DNA of 25,322 bases from an uncultured Desulfobulbaceae bacterium (lineage in GTDB: Bacteria; Desulfobacterota; Desulfobulbia; Desulfobulbales; Desulfobulbaceae), in contig CALZIH010000005.1 of assembly GCA_945787305.1 (NCBI GenBank), forward strand, positions 1 to 25,322, given 5' to 3'. How positions within the stretch are numbered: position 1 is the stretch's first letter; every line of letters begins with the position of its first letter. The notes beneath the pieces are model-generated. The model made no database searches and was not told where the DNA came from. It saw only the letters and a program-made list of their open reading frames with translations. Positions 1-6,559 of the stretch are shown here, in pieces. The position numbers were made by a program, and so were the translations under genes.

Positions 1-37
1 GAATAAATTACAATTTGTCCTCCATTGCAAGGTACTT

Positions 38-170
38 TCAATATATTTTAACTTTTTTTTCTTCGTCTGCGAACATATACTCAATCTGGATATGATCTAA
101 TCGAACCTTCTCGCAAGGAAAAAGCTCCCCGGGCTTCAGTGCATACTGCTCAGCCAGGAAGGACGTCGAA
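38..170 (-). pseudogene. Possible orphan C-terminal gene fragment
   Basis: On the minus strand a frame runs to a stop at 38-40 and encodes about 43 protein-like residues (it includes ALKPGELFPCEKVRLDHIQI, then a charged tail). No start codon or ribosome site precedes it. Read further upstream, the frame runs into the repeat at 191-286 and then meets stops. The residue mix (alternating charged and hydrophobic, P-G-E turn) looks like real protein, but I do not recognise a family. It may be the end of a gene whose front was lost when the repeat arrived, or chance. Confidence 0.22.
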
Positions 171-190
171 TTAAAAGAAAATGAAAATTG

Positions 191-286
191 TCGGTGTCGT
201 AAAAAGCCACGCCACCGGCGGCGGAAAAATTATAACTCGTTGTATTTTTCTACATTGCAAGCGGTATTTTGGACTTTTTACGAGTC
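191..286. repeat. Dispersed repeat, copy A (MITE-like)
   Basis: This 96-bp segment aligns without any gap to 2487-2582 (constant offset 2296) with 73 of 96 identical positions by hand count. Copy A carries a perfect 10-bp inverted pair, TCGTAAAAAG at 197-206 and CTTTTTACGA at 274-283, so the ends can pair or could be terminal inverted repeats. It lies just downstream of the minus-strand larE-like gene. It encodes no protein I can defend. It could be a non-autonomous mobile element or a REP-like extragenic repeat. Confidence 0.75.
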
Positions 287-387
287 CATCAAAATTGGAG
301 AAAAGCTGGCAAGCAATCCGCTCATTTTGCCAAATATCACTCGCCACTTCCTTGTGGCTGGGCAATCAACGTTCTGCTGTATACAGA

Positions 388-1185
388 CTATCGTCCTGTC
401 AGGTCTAATAATACCTTGCGCACGCCCGCCTTCTGAAAAAACCTGGCAATCGCTTGACGCATGCCCGGCTGGGCAAACCGATCGAAATCGTTCTCCTGTA
501 ACTGGAGAACAACGGTATCCTCTTCCAGTGGGTGCAACCGAACCCGGTTGCCGGAAAAGCCCAGTTTTTCGACACCTTTCTCGTAATCGGCAATAAGATC
601 CAATCGATCAGTGGTGATTTCCAAACCACTAGGGATACGGGTTGCCAGACAAGATGAAGAGGGCTGATCCCAGGTATCGAGCTGCAGTTCACGGCTGACA
701 GTTCGAATGTCATTTTTATCAAATCCTGCCTCGACAAGCGGCGTCTTGACACCGAGTTCACGGATGGCCTGGAGACCGGGTCTTCTCTCTTTCAGGTCAT
801 CGGTATTGGTTCCATCCATCAGGATCTGGAAACCCCGCTCGTGCATCTTGTCAACAAACTCTTTATAAACTCTCAGCTTACAGTGATAACATCGTCTTTC
901 AGGATTACTTACAAATTCTTTCCAGGTCAGCGGCTGCAGGTCTACGGGTTGAAAATCAACTCCGGAATACCCATGACGAGCGGGCCAGCTCTCTGCCCGC
1001 TGTTGCTCATTCGGGCGGACCAGGCAGGTTCGGGCAAAGAGAACAAGGACATTCCCTGCCCCGAGAGCATCAAGGGCCGATTTCAACAAAAACGAGCTGT
1101 CTACTCCCCCGGAAAAGGCAATGGCAACTCTTGAATAGCTCTGCAGAAGCAAATGCAGATTTTCTATCTTTTTATCAAGAGACAA
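388..1185 (-). CDS. larE: LarE-like ATP-dependent sulfur transferase (PP-loop)
   Basis: 265 residues. The N-terminus has the PP-loop ATP-pyrophosphatase motif SGGVDSS (25-31), which adenylates the substrate. The motif PSSSCLATRIP places Cys179 at the position of the sacrificial cysteine of Lactobacillus LarE, which donates sulfur to the nickel-pincer cofactor of lactate racemase. A second pair, RCYHCK (Cys99, Cys102), could with Cys179 hold an Fe-S cluster, as reported for some LarE relatives. The start is a TTG at 1183-1185 with a GGGAG ribosome site 6 bases upstream. It follows the DUF39 gene by 23 bases on the same strand, so the two are probably co-transcribed. No larA, larB or larC is in the window, so the actual acceptor may not be the nickel-pincer cofactor. 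Family call is solid; substrate is uncertain. Confidence 0.85.
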   Translation of the reverse strand: MSLDKKIENLHLLLQSYSRVAIAFSGGVDSSFLLKSALDALGAGNVLVLFARTCLVRPNEQQRAESWPARHGYSGVDFQPVDLQPLTWKEFVSNPERRCYHCKLRVYKEFVDKMHERGFQILMDGTNTDDLKERRPGLQAIRELGVKTPLVEAGFDKNDIRTVSRELQLDTWDQPSSSCLATRIPSGLEITTDRLDLIADYEKGVEKLGFSGNRVRLHPLEEDTVVLQLQENDFDRFAQPGMRQAIARFFQKAGVRKVLLDLTGR

Positions 1186-1208
1186 AAGAAACTCCCGGGC
1201 AAAGGCTA

Positions 1209-2417
1209 TCAGAGCTGTTCTTCAAAAGAAAAGTCCACCGTGGGAAATTGCGCCACAGGTTCGCTGAGAAGAAACTTGTTATCATAGATCCATCCCTTAA
1301 GAATTTCCGCTATTTCCCTGGCCTTCACCACTGAAGAAAGCGGAGCGGTCGGCACCTTGTTACCGGCGACCTCAATGGTACCGCTTTTTAACTCCGCATA
1401 ACTGACCTCACCGTAGTTACGGGCAATACCATTGGTATAATCATGTCCATAATCAACGACCTGGGTGAAAATTTCCTCATCGGAAACCGAAGTAAACCTG
1501 GCCATCTCTTCATTAAGAATCGGAATGGGAACGCCAAGTCCCACCGCCAGTGAACATCCATATCCCTGGATACTGATGCCACGTAACCAGTCGGCAGACA
1601 TTTGCTTCAGGTCGCCCTGCACCATCATTGTCCCGGCAGGACGCATGGGAACACCGTTACTGCCCCGTGGTGCCCCTGGATTATGCTGGCTTCCATTCCA
1701 GGTCACATAGCCAATGCCGCCGCCGAGAAAAATCCTGGTTCCAAGACCTATAGTCCTATAGAGGGGATCATTTAAAAGCGGGCTCAGCTGTCCGGCACTG
1801 CAATAGTTGGCACTACGACATTTGGGTTTAAGGCTACCCATATAAGTATATACAGTCTTATCGGAAAAGTTGACCGCACAATTATAATTCTGATAGCCAT
1901 TGCGGGGATTACAAAGAAGGGCATAGGGCAAATCTGCCAGGGTCACCTCTTTTTTGCACTTTCGGTTGGCATAACAATCGGTCGGATAGGCCTTGACCTC
2001 TAAAAAAACTTTCTTTCCGGCTACCAGGTCTTCGATGATATGGCCACCGCCATAGCGAAACTCACCGGGGTATATTTTATTGAGGGGGTCATCCTCGGCA
2101 GGTTCCGTTGCACCCAGGTAAATATCAACGGCAGCAAGACCTGCGTAGGCAGACACTTTATTAATCCAGACCTTTTGCGCCTTAATGGTAGGGTTTGTCT
2201 GACCAAAATTAAAAAATGCCCCGGAAGAACACATGGTGGAAAACGTGCCGGTGGTAACAACATCTACCCTGCGGGCAGCCTCGACCACACCCTCCTTTTT
2301 TACCACATCTATCATTTCCTCTGCCGTTACCACAACAGCCTCGCCAGCCTGAATACGGGCGTTAATCTCGGCATAGGTCTTGTTTACTTCAAATTCACTC
2401 ATGGTGTTCTTTTCCAT
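1209..2417 (-). CDS. hcyA: DUF39 homocysteine biosynthesis protein (aspartate-semialdehyde sulfurtransferase type)
   Basis: 402 residues, recognised as the DUF39 family, which in methanogens and sulfate reducers converts aspartate semialdehyde to homocysteine with sulfide-derived sulfur. Visible features are TMCSSG with Cys63, DCYANRKCKK with Cys148 and Cys154, further cysteines at 169, 180, 200 and 206, and glycine-rich stretches (FLGGGIGYVTW). Cys63 and Cys148 are the likely redox/sulfur-carrying pair by position, which is an inference. There is no C-terminal CBS pair, unlike the archaeal long form, and no partner ferredoxin gene adjoins it. Start is uncertain: an ATG at 2415-2417 has a weak ribosome site, and a second in-frame ATG five codons later is equally possible. 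It is the first gene of a two-gene unit with the LarE-like protein. The symbol follows published usage for the family. Confidence 0.85.
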   Translation of the reverse strand: MEKNTMSEFEVNKTYAEINARIQAGEAVVVTAEEMIDVVKKEGVVEAARRVDVVTTGTFSTMCSSGAFFNFGQTNPTIKAQKVWINKVSAYAGLAAVDIYLGATEPAEDDPLNKIYPGEFRYGGGHIIEDLVAGKKVFLEVKAYPTDCYANRKCKKEVTLADLPYALLCNPRNGYQNYNCAVNFSDKTVYTYMGSLKPKCRSANYCSAGQLSPLLNDPLYRTIGLGTRIFLGGGIGYVTWNGSQHNPGAPRGSNGVPMRPAGTMMVQGDLKQMSADWLRGISIQGYGCSLAVGLGVPIPILNEEMARFTSVSDEEIFTQVVDYGHDYTNGIARNYGEVSYAELKSGTIEVAGNKVPTAPLSSVVKAREIAEILKGWIYDNKFLLSEPVAQFPTVDFSFEEQL

Positions 2418-2463
2418 ACGGATGTTTACCCATTTCTCATAAAAATGGAGGACAGTCTATTCT

Positions 2464-2485
2464 ATAGTAGAATTATAGTAGAATT
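2464..2485. repeat. 11-bp perfect tandem duplication
   Basis: ATAGTAGAATT occurs twice head to tail (2464-2474 and 2475-2485), ending one base before repeat copy B begins. It may mark the element's junction or be slippage. Confidence 0.6.
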
Positions 2486-2486
2486 A

Positions 2487-2582
2487 TCGGTGTCGTAAAA
2501 AACCTCGTCGCCGACGGCGAAAAGGTTATAACGCACTGTATTTACGCACAGCGCAAACGGCGTTTTGGACTTATTACAGGTC
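2487..2582. repeat. Dispersed repeat, copy B
   Basis: Direct-orientation partner of 191-286: the same 96-bp length, no indels, 23 mismatches. The first 15 bases (TCGGTGTCGTAAAAA) and the core TTTTGGACTT are identical. The terminal inverted pair perfect in copy A is degraded here (ATTACAGG at the right end), so this copy looks older. It sits between the divergent starts of the DUF39 gene and pheA and could affect transcription of either. Confidence 0.75.
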
Positions 2583-2663
2583 GTATCGGCAATGTATATA
2601 TTGAAAACCAAGTCAAACGCAACTCTTTTTACGGTTGATCACCCTGGAACCCTGATTTTTTCT

Positions 2664-2691
2664 TTGCAACAGGATCAAGATGCTTTAGCAT
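2664..2691 (+). promoter_or_regulatory. Candidate sigma-70 promoter for pheA-uup
   Basis: TTGCAA (2664-2669) and TAGCAT (2686-2691) are separated by 16 bases. They lie about 100 bases before the chosen pheA start, downstream of repeat copy B. Both hexamers are imperfect. No phenylalanine-rich leader peptide or attenuator hairpin is evident between here and 2788. Confidence 0.3.
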
Positions 2692-2787
2692 AGGGTGTTT
2701 AGTATCAACCGCACATCAATATCCCACGGATGGTCGATCCAATACGTATCCATTGACCGAGAACACATACTGAATATAGAGTACGAC

Positions 2788-3888
2788 ATGAACGAAGACA
2801 AACAGACTATTCCCCAGGTACGGGACCGTATCGACGAAATAGATGATACGATTCTCACCCTGTTGAGAGAACGATTGGCCTGCGCAAAGACCATAGGCCA
2901 GCTGAAATCAGAAACCAACCGGGCTAAGTGGGATCCCAAACGTGAGCTTGAAATCTACGAACGCCTATTAAAAGATAACAAGGGAGGCTTTCCGGAAAGG
3001 GCCTTGCGCTCTATTTTTCACGAAATTATTACCACCTGCAGGCTCTCGCAAAAAAAAACAACCGTAGCCTACCTTGGTCCGGAGGCCACTTTCACTCACC
3101 TTGCAGGTGTCAAATATTTTGGGCAATCAGCATCGTATAACGCCCTGGAATCCATTGACGAAGTATTCAACGATGTGGAGAAAGAACGGGTGGAATACGG
3201 TATTGTCCCGGTCGAGAACTCCATCGAAGGGGCAGTGTTCTCCACCCTTGACTCCTTCATGAAATACAGTGTGAAAATCTGTGGTGAACTGCAGTTGGCC
3301 ATATCCCATAACCTGGTCTGTCAATCGGGGAATATTGAGGACATCCAAACCGTGGCTTCTCATGCCCAGCCCCTGGCCCAATGTCGGGAATGGTTACGAA
3401 AACACCTGCCCGACATCCCTACCCTGCCGGTTTTTTCCACCGGCGGCGCGGCGCAAATGGCCGCTAATAACCCGAACATAGGGGCCATCGCCAGTTCCCT
3501 GGCTATCAAAACATATAATCTGCAGGTGGTGGTTAAGGGTATTGAGGATTACCAGGGCAATACCACAAGGTTTCTGGTCATCGGCAGGCAAGCCCCTGTC
3601 AAAAGCGGCAACGATAAAACCTCCCTGCTTCTTGGCATTGCCGACCGTCCCGGCGCATTGAACGAAGTGCTCACCGTGCTCTCTGCCAAAAATATCAACC
3701 TGGCTAAAATCGAATCACGGCCGATTAAGGGCAAGCAATGGCGTTACCTGTTTTTTCTCGACATGATTGGGCATATCGAGGATCCGGTTATCAGTGAAGG
3801 TTGTAATATTATCAAACAAATATGCCCATACTACGAATGGTTGGGCTCTTACCCTCTTGGTGACAATCCCGAGCTGGGTTTGTGCTGA
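2788..3888 (+). CDS. pheA: P-protein: chorismate mutase / prephenate dehydratase
   Basis: 366 residues from the ATG at 2788. It catalyses chorismate to prephenate and prephenate to phenylpyruvate in phenylalanine synthesis in the cytoplasm. Domains are an AroQ-type chorismate mutase (about 8-88: RDRIDEIDDTIL, RLACAKTIGQLK), prephenate dehydratase (about 92-267: VAYLGPEATFTHLA, PVENSIEGAV, and the catalytic T-R-F at 260-262), and a C-terminal ACT domain (about 277-355) with GALNEVL and ESRP, the phenylalanine-binding motifs for feedback inhibition. The frame stays open back to a GTG at 2695, but that 31-residue extension has no family-like content and no ribosome site. The ABC-F gene follows after 15 bases, suggesting one transcript. 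Confidence 0.95.
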   Translation: MNEDKQTIPQVRDRIDEIDDTILTLLRERLACAKTIGQLKSETNRAKWDPKRELEIYERLLKDNKGGFPERALRSIFHEIITTCRLSQKKTTVAYLGPEATFTHLAGVKYFGQSASYNALESIDEVFNDVEKERVEYGIVPVENSIEGAVFSTLDSFMKYSVKICGELQLAISHNLVCQSGNIEDIQTVASHAQPLAQCREWLRKHLPDIPTLPVFSTGGAAQMAANNPNIGAIASSLAIKTYNLQVVVKGIEDYQGNTTRFLVIGRQAPVKSGNDKTSLLLGIADRPGALNEVLTVLSAKNINLAKIESRPIKGKQWRYLFFLDMIGHIEDPVISEGCNIIKQICPYYEWLGSYPLGDNPELGLC

Positions 3889-3903
3889 GCAGCAGCCGTT
3901 CTC

Positions 3904-5742
3904 ATGTCACTTCTCCTCAGCTGTCAGGGACTGGCTAAGTCCTTTGGTGCCCAATCCCTGTTCTCCGGTATTGATTTCGTTCTCCACAGTGGCGATCGCG
4001 TAGGACTCATCGGCCCAAACGGATCCGGAAAATCGACGCTACTTAAAATTCTCAGTGGCAAGACCCAGGCCGACGATGGCCGTCTCTTTATTCAGAAACA
4101 TATCCGTATCAGCTACCTAGCCCAGGAAGACACCTTTGCTGAAGATAAAGGCATCGCCGATAACCTGCTGGCCGGGTTAGAGGATGTTGTCATTGAAGAG
4201 GCGGAGGCCCACAACCGCGCCCATACCCTGATCAGCCGGGCCGAGTTCCCGGATCCCGGTTGCCCGGTGAACATGTTATCCGGCGGTTGGCGCAAACGGC
4301 TTGCCATCTGTCGCGCCCTGATTATCCATCCCGATATCCTGATCATGGACGAGCCCACCAACCACCTTGACATTGAAGGTATTCTCTGGTTGGAAAAACT
4401 CCTTGCCGCTCGCCTTCCTGAAAGTCCTTCCGCCTTTCTCATGGTCAGCCATGACCGCCGCTTTCTTGAAAACACTGTTAACCGGGTTATCGAGCTTTCT
4501 GGGGCCTACCCGGAAGGTGCCCTCCAAGTCCAGGGAGTATACAGTGATTTTCTGGCCAGGCGACAGGAATTCATGGAGCAACAACAGGTTCTCGAAACGC
4601 GACTGGCTAATAAAATGCGGCGAGAGACGGAATGGCTGCGGAGAGGACCAAAGGCCAGGGCAACAAAAGCAAAATATCGCATCGATGAAGCCGGACGCCT
4701 GCAGGATGAACTGGGTGAGGTCAGGACACGAAACCGTACCGGAGGTGAGGTCCAGATCGATTTTACCGCAACCGGCAGGAAAACAAAAAAACTGCTGACC
4801 GCAACCGGCATCGGCAAATCCTACGACGGCAAAGCTCTCTTTAACAACCTGAACCTGACCCTAACCAATGGTTCTCGAATAGGTCTACTTGGTCGTAATG
4901 GCTGTGGTAAATCGACCTTGATGCAGATTCTAGCCCATGCTGCAGAGCACAAGAGTGATTTCCGCCCCGACAAGGGAACAGTTGAGACCGCTGAAAATAT
5001 CCGTATCGTTTCTTTTGATCAGCGAAGGCAGCAACTGGATCAGGATCAGACCCTCAGGCGCGCCCTTTCACCCGATGGAGACAGTATTCTCTATCGTGAC
5101 CAGTCTATCCATGTGGTTACCTGGGCCAAACGGTTCCTCTTTCGGGTCGACCAGCTGGAGACCCCGGTCAGCAGACTCTCCGGCGGCGAACAGGCCCGAA
5201 TATTGATAGCCCACCTCATGCGGCAACCTGCAGACGTCCTCCTGCTCGATGAGCCGACCAATGATCTTGATATTCCGTCCCTGGGTGTACTGGAAGACAG
5301 TCTGCTTGAATTCCCGGGCGCCTTGATCCTGGTAACCCATGACCGGTTTCTCCTGGAAAAAGTCTGTACCCAGGTGCTGGGCTTTGATGGTCGCGGCAAG
5401 ACCGAGTATTTTGCCGATTATCAACAATGGCTCCAGTGGATGCAGAAACCCCTGCCACAAGAAAAGACCACTTCAAAAAATGATAGTCCACCGCCTGTCC
5501 AGAAAAAAAAGAAACCCAAAAAACTCTCCTACATGGATCAGCGAGAATATGACTCGATTGAGGAAAAGATCCTTCTGCTCGAAGCGCGATTGGAAGAATT
5601 AGCGGTCTTGCTTGCAGATCCGGAAATCGTAGCAAACCATGACCTTGTTGCTGAGCACTGGAAGGAGCAACAGCAAGCACAGGAAGAAGTAGAGCAGCTC
5701 TACGATCGCTGGCAAGAGCTGGATGCCATCAAGCAAGGTTAA
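3904..5742 (+). CDS. uup: ABC-F family ATPase, Uup type
   Basis: 612 residues with two ABC cassettes on one chain and no membrane segment, the ABC-F plan. Cassette 1 has Walker A GPNGSGKST (37-45), signature LSGGWRKRLAI and Walker B ILIMDEPTNHLD (Glu150). Cassette 2 has GRNGCGKST (330-338), LSGGEQARILIA and VLLLDEPTNDLD (Glu450). A basic, charged linker (about 205-285) corresponds to the ribosome-contacting interdomain arm. The tail (about 545-610), after a lysine-rich spacer, is a two-helix coiled coil typical of Uup, which binds nucleic acid. Uup is linked to ribosome function and to suppression of transposon precise excision. All catalytic residues are present. It lies 15 bases after pheA; no functional tie is obvious. 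Confidence 0.88.
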   Translation: MSLLLSCQGLAKSFGAQSLFSGIDFVLHSGDRVGLIGPNGSGKSTLLKILSGKTQADDGRLFIQKHIRISYLAQEDTFAEDKGIADNLLAGLEDVVIEEAEAHNRAHTLISRAEFPDPGCPVNMLSGGWRKRLAICRALIIHPDILIMDEPTNHLDIEGILWLEKLLAARLPESPSAFLMVSHDRRFLENTVNRVIELSGAYPEGALQVQGVYSDFLARRQEFMEQQQVLETRLANKMRRETEWLRRGPKARATKAKYRIDEAGRLQDELGEVRTRNRTGGEVQIDFTATGRKTKKLLTATGIGKSYDGKALFNNLNLTLTNGSRIGLLGRNGCGKSTLMQILAHAAEHKSDFRPDKGTVETAENIRIVSFDQRRQQLDQDQTLRRALSPDGDSILYRDQSIHVVTWAKRFLFRVDQLETPVSRLSGGEQARILIAHLMRQPADVLLLDEPTNDLDIPSLGVLEDSLLEFPGALILVTHDRFLLEKVCTQVLGFDGRGKTEYFADYQQWLQWMQKPLPQEKTTSKNDSPPPVQKKKKPKKLSYMDQREYDSIEEKILLLEARLEELAVLLADPEIVANHDLVAEHWKEQQQAQEEVEQLYDRWQELDAIKQG

Positions 5743-5897
5743 ATGTAATCAGGTCGGATTGCAAACCCACCTTCAAATCTCGATACACAAATATCATATC
5801 CCATCCGTCAGATATTACCCGCTGTATTTAATCTGGTTCAAAACAAACACTCCAGACTGATTAAATGTAGCCGATTAATACAAACAGAACCCAAGAA

Positions 5898-5939
5898 CAA
5901 CGTCAATCTCCTAATAAGAGAGGACAACGTTGGCTTTTT
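5898..5939 (+). terminator. Probable rho-independent terminator after uup
   Basis: CAACGT (5898-5903) pairs with ACGTTG (5927-5932), with an inner TCTC/GAGA stem, followed by GGCTTTTT. The stem is interrupted. The rest of 5743-6054 shows no gene; an AGGTAG ribosome site lies just before 6055. Confidence 0.45.
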
Positions 5940-6054
5940 AGCGTATAGTTAGAGGCAATTCTATTAACTACACGGAATATACAGAGATGCTGCCGGCACA
6001 GCGCATCCGGAAAAACTGTGGATTTCCCCTCTTATTCTTCAGGTAGATAATATT

Positions 6055-6558
6055 ATGATCCGCCCACCTGTCTTATGTTTCAGAGCAATCGATTGTTTCC
6101 TCATTACAACAATTATTTACTTTAGTACGCTCAACCCACTCCCTAGTCGTGCACAACAACAAAACAGCCCCACCCCCATATATGTCGGCTCCGAGGCATG
6201 TAAACCCTGCCACGAAGAAGAATATGCGAGCTTTGTGCAGCATGCAAAAAAAAGCAAGTCATACCGAAGCATTGAACGCCTTGAAAAAGGTCTGAGCGAA
6301 GAAGACCTGAAGAAATGTTACGGTTGCCACACAACCGGCTACGGCAAGCCCGGGGGCTTTACCAGCTTAGAAGAAACCCCGGAATTGAAAAACGCCGGCT
6401 GCGAAGTCTGCCATGGTCCCGGCAGCATCCATGTCAAGACCGAAACCCCCGAAAGCATTAAAAAGCAACCGACCAGGGAGGACTGCGAAAGCTGCCATAC
6501 TTCGGAACGCGTCAAAGCATTCAGATACCGGCCGCTTATCCATGGCGGAGGGCATTGA
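6055..6558 (+). CDS. Exported tetraheme cytochrome c (c554-like)
   Basis: 167 residues. The N-terminus has a basic start, a hydrophobic stretch (about 10-26) and a plausible signal-peptidase site near SRA-QQ (32-33), so the protein should be periplasmic. Four CXXCH c-heme sites are visible: CKPCH (49-53), CYGCH (88-92), CEVCH followed by GPG (116-120) and CESCH (144-148). The YVGSEACKPCHEEEY opening and CEVCHGPGS resemble the cytochrome c554 family. Extra histidines (the C-terminal IHGGGH, His63) could supply axial ligands. The sensor kinase gene begins one base after its stop codon, a strong sign of translational coupling. It may pass electrons to or from the heme on the kinase, or act as the redox partner whose state is sensed; this is inference. 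Confidence 0.88.
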   Translation: MIRPPVLCFRAIDCFLITTIIYFSTLNPLPSRAQQQNSPTPIYVGSEACKPCHEEEYASFVQHAKKSKSYRSIERLEKGLSEEDLKKCYGCHTTGYGKPGGFTSLEETPELKNAGCEVCHGPGSIHVKTETPESIKKQPTREDCESCHTSERVKAFRYRPLIHGGGH

Positions 6559-6559
6559 G

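Noticed and set aside
181..596. Plus-strand open frames over the left repeat and larE tail
   Set aside because: They consist of repeat sequence plus antisense of the LarE-like gene, and have no ribosome site or recognisable protein.
2695..2787. 31-residue N-terminal extension of pheA from a GTG
   Set aside because: No ribosome site and no family similarity; the chorismate mutase domain begins shortly after the ATG at 2788.
6413..6559. 49-residue N-terminal extension of the sensor kinase
   Set aside because: It overlaps the cytochrome gene in another frame and has no ribosome site; ATG 6560 has GGAGGG and is followed directly by the membrane helix.
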